A stretch of 64,000 bases of DNA. It comes from Hyphomicrobiales bacterium. GTDB taxonomy: Bacteria; Pseudomonadota; Alphaproteobacteria; Rhizobiales; Beijerinckiaceae. Both the position numbers and the translations under genes were made by a program. Each line of letters begins with the position of its first letter. Within the stretch, counting starts at the first letter, position 1. This document shows positions 57,619 to 64,000 of the stretch, in pieces. Location of the stretch: assembly GCA_019075865.1 (NCBI GenBank), contig JAGXAN010000004.1:124001-188000 (forward strand), given 5' to 3'. Below the pieces are notes generated by a model. The model saw only the letters and a program-made list of their open reading frames with translations, did not search any database and was not told where the DNA came from.

Positions 57619-58788
57619 ATGAAATTTCCATCGAAATGGGCGCTTGCGACTGCCGGATTGGCCATGATCCAGTCGGTAGCCATGGCCGATGACACGGTCA
57701 AGGTGGGCATTATCGCGCCTTTTTCCGGCCCGTTTGCGAGCTATGGCCAGCAGTTCAAGGACGGCATTGATGTTTATGTCGCCGAACACGGGGTTATGGC
57801 CGGTACGCACAAGGTCGAGTTTGTTTATAAGGATTCGGGCGGTCCCAATCCAGCTGGCGTGAAAGCCGCAACCCAGGAATTGCTGATCAAGGATGGTGTC
57901 AAATATCTGGGCGGCATCGTATTCACCCCGAATGCGCTGGCCATTGCGCCGCTGATTACCCAGACCAAAACCCCAACTGTGCTGTTCAATGCAGCAACTT
58001 CCATTATCAACACCAAGTCGCCGTATTTCTTGCGCACCAGCATGACCCTGCCGCAGGTATCCGCGCCGATGGCCGATTGGGCAATCGAAAATGGCATCAA
58101 GACCGTCGTGACGACCGTGACCGATTACGGCCCCGGCATTGACGCGGAAACCGCATTTACCAAGGAATTCACCGCCAAGGGCGGCAAGGTTATAGATGCC
58201 ATTCGGATGCCGATCCAGACCTCGGATTTTGGACCTTTCCTGCAACGCGTGAAATCCAAGGCACCCAATGCAGTGTTTGCCTTTCTCCCCGGCGGCGCAC
58301 CAGCCTTTGCTTTCAGCAAGGCCTATAGCGACAATGGATTGGCGCAAGCGGGCATCAAGGCGATCGGCACCGGTGATATTGACGACGAAACCACGTTGCA
58401 GGGCCTTGGGGCGAGCGGCATTGGCATCATTACCTCGCATCATTATTCGCAGGCCCATGATTCGCCTGAGAACAAGGCCTTCCTGGCGCAATTGCACAAG
58501 CTGCGCCCCAACGACGTCTCCAATTACGCGACCATTGGGGCCTATGACGGAACGTTTCTGCTCTACAAAATGATTTCGTCAACGGATGGCGGCGATGCGG
58601 CAGTCAAATCCGTCGAAGGCATGAGCTGGACCAGCCCGCGCGGCCCGGTCAAACTCGATCCCGTCAGCCGCTCCCTCGACCAGAACGTCTATATTCGCGA
58701 AGTCGTGAAAGGCGCCGACGGCAAATTGGAAAACAAGGAAATCGCGACCTACAAGGATGTCCCGGACCTTGGAATGCCCGCACACTGA
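57619..58788 (+). CDS. Branched-chain amino acid-type ABC transporter substrate-binding protein
   Basis: This 389-aa periplasmic binding protein of the LivK/Peripla_BP_6 family has a signal peptide ending at AMADDTV. Typical parts are VKVGIIAPFSGPFASYGQQFKDGIDVYVAEHG (in pieces), VEFVYKDSGGPNPAGVKAATQELL, GGIVFTPNALAIAPLI, the hinge TSMTLPQVSAPMADWAIENG and the late YATIGAYDGTFLLY. The ligand cannot be read; many relatives bind amides or aromatic acids rather than leucine. It is first in a five-gene importer operon and is followed by a strong hairpin. Confidence 0.9.
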   Translation: MKFPSKWALATAGLAMIQSVAMADDTVKVGIIAPFSGPFASYGQQFKDGIDVYVAEHGVMAGTHKVEFVYKDSGGPNPAGVKAATQELLIKDGVKYLGGIVFTPNALAIAPLITQTKTPTVLFNAATSIINTKSPYFLRTSMTLPQVSAPMADWAIENGIKTVVTTVTDYGPGIDAETAFTKEFTAKGGKVIDAIRMPIQTSDFGPFLQRVKSKAPNAVFAFLPGGAPAFAFSKAYSDNGLAQAGIKAIGTGDIDDETTLQGLGASGIGIITSHHYSQAHDSPENKAFLAQLHKLRPNDVSNYATIGAYDGTFLLYKMISSTDGGDAAVKSVEGMSWTSPRGPVKLDPVSRSLDQNVYIREVVKGADGKLENKEIATYKDVPDLGMPAH

Positions 58789-58798
58789 AGCATACGAA

Positions 58799-58835
58799 CC
58801 GGCCCCGGTGCTAGGGCACTGGTGGCCGGGCTTTT
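58799..58835 (+). terminator. Strong hairpin between substrate-binding and permease genes (attenuating terminator)
   Basis: CCGGCCCCGGTGC and GCACTGG-T-GGCCGG form a 13-bp stem with one bulged T and a TAGG loop, followed by GCTTTT. It lies 10 bases after the binding-protein stop and 15 bases before the livH-type ATG. It should end part of the transcription and protect the 3' end of the binding-protein mRNA, giving excess binding protein over permease. Confidence 0.75.
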
Positions 58836-58850
58836 AGGTTGCGAGGTGGT

Positions 58851-59717
58851 ATGTCAACTTTGTTTTCGATTGTCATAGACGGCGTCGCTTATGGCATGGT
58901 GCTGTTTACCATCTCGGTCGGCCTGTCGGTGACCATGGGCCTGATGCGCATTGTCAATCTGGCGCATGGCGGCTTTGCCCTGCTGGGCGGGGCCTTCACC
59001 CATTGGGCGATGACCGGTTTGGGTCTGCCATTTTTGGCGGCGGCACCATTGGCGATTGCAATGGTCATGCTTCTGTCCTTGCCGATGGAACGGTTGCTGT
59101 ATCGCCCGATCTATAAAATGGGGGAATTGCAGCAGGTGCTGGCCACCATTGGTATTACCTTTCTCATCATTGCCAGCGTCAATTGGTGGCTGGGCTCGAC
59201 GCTGCAGTCCATCCAATTGCCAGCCTTTATGTCGGGAGCCGTCAATCTGGGCCTGCGCACGCTCCCCACCCAGCGCGTTTACGTGATCATCGCCGGCCTT
59301 TTGGTGATTTGTGGTCTGTATATATTGATCGAGCGAACCCGCTTTGGCATCAAATTGCGGGCGGCCGTTGATTTCCCGGGCACTGCCGCGTGTCTGGGCA
59401 TTGATACCAGCAAGATATTTCTGATCACCTTTGCCCTTGGCGCGGGGCTTGCTGCGCTGGGTGGCATTCTGGGGGCTGAAATCTTGCCGATCGAAGCCTA
59501 TTACCCGCTGCGATACATGGTGCTTTTTCTGACCGTCGTGGCGGTCGGCGGCATGGGCTCGATCACCGGGTCATTCCTCGCCGCCCTCGGCCTTGGCATA
59601 TTGGATACGGCAACGCGCTACCTCTTGCCGGATTTTGGCACGGTGTTCTTCTATTTTGCGATGATATTGGTGCTTGGCATCCGCCCCAACGGACTTTTGG
59701 GGAAAAGCCTGTCATGA
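58851..59717 (+). CDS. livH: Branched-chain amino acid-type ABC permease (LivH)
   Basis: This 288-aa inner-membrane permease has about eight helices. Family motifs are DGVAYGMVLFTISVGLSVTMGLMRIVNLAHGGFALLG (in pieces), MERLLYRPIYK and GIDTSKIFLITFALGAGLAALGGILGAEI (in pieces), with VAVGGMGSITGSFLAALGLG as the ATPase-contact loop. ATG 58851 is chosen because GAGGTGGT lies directly upstream; TTG 58839 is less likely. It overlaps livM by four bases. Confidence 0.92.
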   Translation: MSTLFSIVIDGVAYGMVLFTISVGLSVTMGLMRIVNLAHGGFALLGGAFTHWAMTGLGLPFLAAAPLAIAMVMLLSLPMERLLYRPIYKMGELQQVLATIGITFLIIASVNWWLGSTLQSIQLPAFMSGAVNLGLRTLPTQRVYVIIAGLLVICGLYILIERTRFGIKLRAAVDFPGTAACLGIDTSKIFLITFALGAGLAALGGILGAEILPIEAYYPLRYMVLFLTVVAVGGMGSITGSFLAALGLGILDTATRYLLPDFGTVFFYFAMILVLGIRPNGLLGKSLS

Positions 59718-60658
59718 GCCACACCTTAAAAACCGCGCTCGGTGTCATCGCGCTGATTGCGCTGGCGGCGGTGGGTTATTTTGGCCTCGCTGACAATCTC
59801 GCCTTCATGACGCAAGTCGTCATCATGATGATTTTCGTGCTGTCGCTGGACTATGTGCTGGGCTATGCCGGCATTTCGACGCTGGGCCATGCCGCCATGT
59901 TTGGCACCGGGGCCTATGCTGCCGCGATTTTTGCGACCAGTGTTTCCAGTGACCCGATATTGGGGATTCTCGCCGGGGCAGTTGCGGGCGGGGCCATCGC
60001 CTTGCTCTCAGGCTTCGTGCTGATGCGCGCGCACGGCCTGACGCTGCTGATGCTGTCCATTGCGGTGACCGAGGTGCTGCACGAACTAGCCAACAAATAC
60101 AGTGGCATAACGGGTGGCGCCGACGGCTTGAGCTTCACGCCTGGGCCGATTCTGGGGCGTTTCGAATTCGATTTTGCCGGACACATCGCCTATATTTATT
60201 CCGTCTGCCTTCTTCTGCTGGTTTTCATCAAATTGCGGGTTCTGACGGCCTCGCCCTTCGGGTTGGCGGCGCGCGGTATCCGCGAGAGTCAGGCGCGTAT
60301 GCGGGCCATTGGCACACCGGTTTATTGGCGCATGTTGCTCATTTACACTTTCGGTGGGGCCTTTGCCGGGGTGGCGGGGGCATTGAGCGCCCAAACCACG
60401 GCGCTTGTCAGCCTGAGTGTCTATGATTTCCAGCTTTCTGCCGGTGCCGTGCTGATGTTGATTCTGGGCGGCACCGGGCAATTATGGGGCGCGATTCTGG
60501 GCACCATGGTCTATATGACGGTGCATCAGATTGCGTCATCGGTGGACCCTTTCAACTGGCTGTTCATTATCGGTGCCATGGTGCTTATCGTCGTCTATCT
60601 GGTGCCCAACGGCCTAATGGCATTGCCCGCCTTGCTCCTGCGATGGAGGCGTAAATGA
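59714..60658 (+). CDS. livM: Branched-chain amino acid-type ABC permease (LivM)
   Basis: This is the second permease subunit, with 314 aa and about nine helices. It has the LivM marks LDYVLGYAGISTLGHAAMFGTGAYAAA (in pieces), SPFGLAARGIRESQARMRAIGTPV (the cytoplasmic coupling loop) and YTFGGAFAGVAGAL. The end block is LGGTGQLWGAILGT. It is coupled to livH and livG by ATGA overlaps at both ends. Confidence 0.92.
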   Translation: MSHTLKTALGVIALIALAAVGYFGLADNLAFMTQVVIMMIFVLSLDYVLGYAGISTLGHAAMFGTGAYAAAIFATSVSSDPILGILAGAVAGGAIALLSGFVLMRAHGLTLLMLSIAVTEVLHELANKYSGITGGADGLSFTPGPILGRFEFDFAGHIAYIYSVCLLLLVFIKLRVLTASPFGLAARGIRESQARMRAIGTPVYWRMLLIYTFGGAFAGVAGALSAQTTALVSLSVYDFQLSAGAVLMLILGGTGQLWGAILGTMVYMTVHQIASSVDPFNWLFIIGAMVLIVVYLVPNGLMALPALLLRWRRK

Positions 60659-61407
60659 CGGGTGTCGGCCTCAAGGTTCGCAATCTCAACAAGGCTTTTG
60701 GCGGCCTGGTGGTGGCGCGCAACATCACCCTCGATCTCGCCCCCGGCGACCGCAAGGCCCTGATTGGCCCCAATGGCGCCGGAAAATCCACTTTTACCAA
60801 CCTCATTACGGGAATAATCGCACCCACAAGCGGGGAGATCACGCTGGACGGGCGCGACATCCGCCCCATGAGCGAATCGCAAAGGGTTAAGGCTGGCGTT
60901 GCCAAGACCTTCCAGATTACGACCCTGTTCAAGGCGCTTACCGTGCGTGAAAACCTGCGCCTGCCGCTTCTGGAGCGCCGTGGTTGGTTGGGACGGCTGA
61001 TCCGCCGCGCGGATTCATACCCCGAAGTCGAGATGGAAATCGACGGATTGCTCAAGCAGTTCAAGCTCACCCATCATGCGCATACGCCGGTGGATCGCCT
61101 CGCTTATGGTCAACAGCGGCTCGTTGAAATGGCCATGACGCTGGCCCTGAAGCCGCGCATCCTGATTCTCGATGAGCCTGCCGCCGGTGTGCCCTCCAGC
61201 GAAAGTCCGTTGATCATGGAAGCGATCGCGGCGCTGCCCGCCGATCTTTCGGTTCTGATCATCGAGCATGACATGAATTTGGTGTTCAAAGTGGCGGCAA
61301 AAATTATAGTTTTGGTCGCCGGTGCCATTTTGATGGAAGGCACACCGGCTGAAATCTCCGCCGACGCGCGTGTGCGCGATCTCTATCTGGGCGCGCATCA
61401 TGACTGA
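60655..61407 (+). CDS. livG: ABC transporter ATP-binding protein (LivG type)
   Basis: This 250-aa nucleotide-binding subunit has Walker A GPNGAGKST, a LivG insertion between Q-loop and signature, the signature as LAYGQQRLVEMAM in place of LSGGQ, and Walker B ILILDEPAAGV. The switch His is in IEHDMNLVF. After Walker B it reads PSSESP where most LivG have NPxE, a variant seen in less-studied subfamilies. The first residues (GVGLKVRNLNKAFGG) are complete. It overlaps livF by eight bases. Confidence 0.92.
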   Translation: MTGVGLKVRNLNKAFGGLVVARNITLDLAPGDRKALIGPNGAGKSTFTNLITGIIAPTSGEITLDGRDIRPMSESQRVKAGVAKTFQITTLFKALTVRENLRLPLLERRGWLGRLIRRADSYPEVEMEIDGLLKQFKLTHHAHTPVDRLAYGQQRLVEMAMTLALKPRILILDEPAAGVPSSESPLIMEAIAALPADLSVLIIEHDMNLVFKVAAKIIVLVAGAILMEGTPAEISADARVRDLYLGAHHD

Positions 61408-62113
61408 ACCCTTGCTCCGCCTTCGCAACATCCGCGCTGGCTATGGCCGCACCCAGATCGTCAATGACATTTCGCTCGATATTCAACAGGGCGAACGCCT
61501 GGCCCTGATCGGTCGCAATGGCATGGGAAAAACCACATTGCTGGCCACCATCATGGGCCTGACCCAATTGCATTCAGGCAAAATGGAATGGTGTAGCCAA
61601 TCCATCCTCGACATGCCGACGCATCGCCGCGCCGCTTTGGGGCTGGGCCTTGTGCCGCAGACCCGCGACATTTTCAAATCGCTGTCGGTAGAGGAGAATA
61701 TCATCGCGGGCTTGCGCGGTGATGCCACGCTGGAAGAAGCCTATGCCCTGTTTCCACGACTGAAGGAGCGCCGCAAAAACGGCGGCGGCCAATTGTCGGG
61801 CGGCGAACAGCAGATGCTCTCGATCGCCCGCACCCTCATGGGCCGCCCAAAATTGTTGATGCTGGACGAACCGCTGGAAGGGCTGGCCCCAACGATTTGT
61901 GACATGCTGATGGGCGTATTCGAGGGCTTGGCCAAGGCCGGTGCCACCACCATCATTCTGGTTGAGCAACACGCAGATTTGGCGGTTGGCTTTGCCGATC
62001 GCGTGGTTATTCTGGACACTGGCATGATTGCTTATCAAGGCACAACGGCCAGCATCAAGGCGGATCATACCATCCTTGATCGCTTGGTCGGTGTCGGCCT
62101 CGCCGAAGTTTGA
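61400..62113 (+). CDS. livF: ABC transporter ATP-binding protein (LivF type)
   Basis: This is the second nucleotide-binding subunit of the importer (237 aa). It has NIRAGYGRTQIVNDISL, Walker A GRNGMGKTTLLATIMGL, Q-loop VPQTRDIFKSLSVEENI, signature LSGGEQQMLSIARTLM, Walker B LLMLDEPLEGLAP and switch VEQHADLAVG. ATG 61400 matches the family start and overlaps livG. It ends three bases before the convergent aldo/keto reductase gene. Confidence 0.93.
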   Translation: MTEPLLRLRNIRAGYGRTQIVNDISLDIQQGERLALIGRNGMGKTTLLATIMGLTQLHSGKMEWCSQSILDMPTHRRAALGLGLVPQTRDIFKSLSVEENIIAGLRGDATLEEAYALFPRLKERRKNGGGQLSGGEQQMLSIARTLMGRPKLLMLDEPLEGLAPTICDMLMGVFEGLAKAGATTIILVEQHADLAVGFADRVVILDTGMIAYQGTTASIKADHTILDRLVGVGLAEV

Positions 62114-62116
62114 GGT

Positions 62117-62986
62117 TCAAGCTTGCGTCATGGCTTCCAGCGCTTCCAGGGCCTGCGGCGGCAATACCAACGCGCCCGCCGCCATATTTTCGCGCAAATG
62201 CGCCACGGATGATGTGCCCGCGATGGCCAGAATGTTGGGGGATCGTTGCAGCAGCCACGCCAATGCCACCTGCATCGGAGTAGCACCGAGGATTTCCGCC
62301 ACTTCTGAAAGCTGTGCCGAGTGCAGGGGCGTAAACCCGCCGAGCGGGAAATAAGGCACGTAAGCGATGCCGGCGCGGGCGAGGCCGTCGATCATCGCAT
62401 CATCGCGCCGCTGGATCAGATTGTAATGGTTTTGCACACAAGCGACGTCGATCATATGCCGCGCATCCGCAAGCTGTTTTGGCGTGACATGACTAAGCCC
62501 GATATGATGTATCAGGCCTTGCCTTTGCAGATCCGCCAACACTTCGAGTGGTTCCTCCAGCGAACCTTCTGCCGGGTGATGCGGATGGAACATGCTGCGC
62601 AGGTTCACGACCTCCAGAACGTCCAGCTTGAGATTGCGCAGATTGTCATGCACCGCCTGCACCATTTCGTCGGGCGAGAATGCTGGCAACCATTGGCCCT
62701 TGGCATCGCGCCGCGCCCCAATCTTGGTTACGATCACCAGATTGTCGGGGTAGGGATGCAGTGCCTCGCGGATGATCTGGTTGGTAATATGCGGCCCATA
62801 AAAATCGCTGGTATCGATATGGTTCACGCCCAGTTCCACCGCCTCGCGCAGCACCGCCAGAGCAGCGGCAGGATCCTTGGGCGGGCCGAACACGCCGCGC
62901 CCGGCCAATTGCATGGCACCATAACCGAGGCGAGAAACCTGACGTGATCCAAGCGTATAGGTTTCAGCCGAAGCGGTTTTGCTCAT
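62117..62986 (-). CDS. Aldo/keto reductase
   Basis: This NADPH-dependent oxidoreductase of 289 aa has the AKR (beta/alpha)8 pattern. The catalytic tetrad is visible: Asp in NHIDTSDFYG (with Tyr), Lys in IVTKIGARRD, and the His site replaced in VVNLRSMFHP, where Asn/Arg stand near the usual His. The cofactor end has IAGTSSVAHLRENM. ATG 62986 has AGGAG 6 bases upstream. The longer open frame upstream runs through a tandem repeat and is not coding. The substrate is unknown. Confidence 0.88.
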   Translation of the reverse strand: MSKTASAETYTLGSRQVSRLGYGAMQLAGRGVFGPPKDPAAALAVLREAVELGVNHIDTSDFYGPHITNQIIREALHPYPDNLVIVTKIGARRDAKGQWLPAFSPDEMVQAVHDNLRNLKLDVLEVVNLRSMFHPHHPAEGSLEEPLEVLADLQRQGLIHHIGLSHVTPKQLADARHMIDVACVQNHYNLIQRRDDAMIDGLARAGIAYVPYFPLGGFTPLHSAQLSEVAEILGATPMQVALAWLLQRSPNILAIAGTSSVAHLRENMAAGALVLPPQALEALEAMTQA

Positions 62987-63080
62987 GGGTAACTCCTGAT
63001 AGATGATTTTTATTAAAATTAGCGCCCGCCGGGGTGAAAGCAAGGGATGCAACAAGGTCATGTCAGGGTCGTGGATCACG

Positions 63081-63110
63081 ACTTGGAGCATGACTTGGAG
63101 CATGACTTGG
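63081..63110 (+). repeat. 12-base tandem repeat (2.5 copies)
   Basis: ACTTGGAGCATG occurs twice in full and once in part. It lies in the roughly 280-base spacer between the divergent aldo/keto reductase and ABC exporter genes, about 95 bases upstream of the reductase start. It may be a regulator site or simple slippage. Confidence 0.9.
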
Positions 63111-63269
63111 GCCAAGACGTGGCGCATAAAGCGCCGGCGGCGGGCCTGCATCGGGTCTCCCCCCATACACTTAAAAAATAGAGGGCGTCACGCAATTGGC
63201 GCAAAATGGGTGCGCATTCGGCACTTATGCACTATGTAAGGGCGATATCTTTTTCAGGAATAGTTCCCA

Positions 63270-64000
63270 ATGACCCAACAAGCCCTTGAAAGGGTTCAAC
63301 CCTCGGCCAAGACCAACCGCCATCCGAAGGCCGAAGGCTCTCTGGCCGTCACGGTGCGCAATCTTTGGCCCTACATCTGGCCAAAAGACCGCCATGATTT
63401 GAAATTGCGGGTGTTTCTCGCGCTGGCGCTGATGATCGTCAGCAAATTCGTCAATATGGGCGTGCCGTTTTCGTTCAAATGGGCGACAGATGCCTTGGTC
63501 AATATCGCCAAGCCGGGAACAACCCATGATCTGGCCAATGTCGCCGCCGCACTGAGCGGGCCACTGGTAATCACATTGCTCTACGGCCTGTTTCGTATTT
63601 CCACGACATTGACGCAGCAAGCCCGCGACGCCCTGTTTGCCGCAGTCGCGATGAACGCGGTGCGTCACCTGGCGCTGGATGTGTTCATTCACATTCATCA
63701 ATTGTCGCTGCGCTTTCATCTGGAGCGCAAGACCGGCGGCTTGACCCGTGTGCTGGAGCGTGGCCGCGCCGCCATTGAAACGATTGTTCGCATGGTAATG
63801 CTGACCGCTGTGCCGACAATCGTCGAATTTGTGATGATTCTTGCGGTGCTTTTGTGGAAGTTCAACTGGTATTACGCGCTGGTCGTGGTGCTCACCATCG
63901 TCGCTTACATGTGGTTCACGACTTTTGCTTCCAACTGGCGCATCGGCATTCGCCGGGCCATGAATGAAAGCGACACCGATGCCAATACCAAGGCGATCGA
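63270..64000 (+). CDS. Atm1-type ABC exporter (partial, continues past right edge)
   Basis: This is the N-terminal 243 residues of a half-size ABC transporter of the Atm1/HMT1 family, translated by hand from ATG 63270 (AGGAA 10 bases upstream). A long soluble N-terminus leads to LWPYIWPKDRHDLKLRVFLALALM (in pieces) and the family block VNMGVPFSFKWATDAL. The coupling stretch LRFHLERKTGGLTRVLERGR follows, ending at RRAMNESDTDANTKAI. That last motif is highly specific for Atm1 proteins, which export glutathione-bound or sulfur-containing compounds. The nucleotide-binding domain lies outside the window. Confidence 0.9.
   Translation, partial: MTQQALERVQPSAKTNRHPKAEGSLAVTVRNLWPYIWPKDRHDLKLRVFLALALMIVSKFVNMGVPFSFKWATDALVNIAKPGTTHDLANVAAALSGPLVITLLYGLFRISTTLTQQARDALFAAVAMNAVRHLALDVFIHIHQLSLRFHLERKTGGLTRVLERGRAAIETIVRMVMLTAVPTIVEFVMILAVLLWKFNWYYALVVVLTIVAYMWFTTFASNWRIGIRRAMNESDTDANTKAI

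Noticed and set aside
62987-63166. 60-residue N-terminal extension of the aldo/keto reductase
   Set aside because: It runs through tandem repeats, is unlike the family start, and ATG 62986 has AGGAG.

Overview
The window is chromosomal DNA of an alphaproteobacterium, most probably of the order Hyphomicrobiales (Rhizobiales). The evidence is a PopZ-type polar organiser gene directly upstream of the valS region, an ExoR-like Sel1-repeat regulator, a thiCOSGE operon behind a TPP riboswitch, the ppiD-trpE-trpG-trpD-trpC-moaC-moeA chain, and short DUF2842 and DUF4337 proteins. Base composition and codon use look even throughout. I saw no insertion sequence, prophage, CRISPR array or replication origin. 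The genus cannot be read from the sequence.

Layout. 1-6.9 kb: an exopolysaccharide block with a GT4 glycosyltransferase (cut by the left edge), a short outer-membrane export lipoprotein, a Wzc/GumC-like co-polymerase whose C-terminal kinase domain has lost its P-loop, a CelD/BioF2-type acyltransferase and a polysaccharide deacetylase. 6.8-10.8 kb: DUF2842, heme A synthase, a MetY-type sulfhydrylase and a prokaryotic ionotropic glutamate receptor-like channel. 11.0-15.6 kb: TPP riboswitch and thiCOSGE. 15.6-20.4 kb: glnB-glnA, a mercaptopyruvate sulfurtransferase and a cysteine synthase. 20.4-27.1 kb: a light/singlet-oxygen type cluster with a ChrR-like cupin, SDR, cyclopropane-fatty-acid synthase-like enzyme, DUF1365, FAD amine oxidase and photolyase. 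Two tRNA genes (Asn, Cys) follow.

28-37.7 kb holds mixed housekeeping and envelope genes: a methyltransferase, EcsC, a BTLCP peptidase, UppP, a secreted protein with a duplicated Cys module, Pcm, TolC and PopZ. 37.9-46.8 kb: valS, mntH, ilvD overlapping exoR, xthA and an LpxL-like acyltransferase. 46.9-54.6 kb: a tightly overlapped ppiD-trpEGDC-moaC-moeA operon. 54.8-62.1 kb: tpiA, secG, a LysM protein and a complete livKHMGF-type ABC importer with a strong hairpin after the binding-protein gene. The right edge holds an aldo/keto reductase and the start of an Atm1-type ABC exporter.

Most of the window is ordinary core genome. The points most worth a second look are: the ChrR-like protein, which keeps its cupin metal site but has lost three of the four zinc ligands of the anti-sigma domain and has no sigma gene beside it although an ECF-like promoter is present; the glutamate-receptor-like channel, whose pore lacks the K+ filter and resembles animal iGluRs; the kinase-dead polysaccharide co-polymerase; and the DUF2842 gene, which seems to start at ATT.
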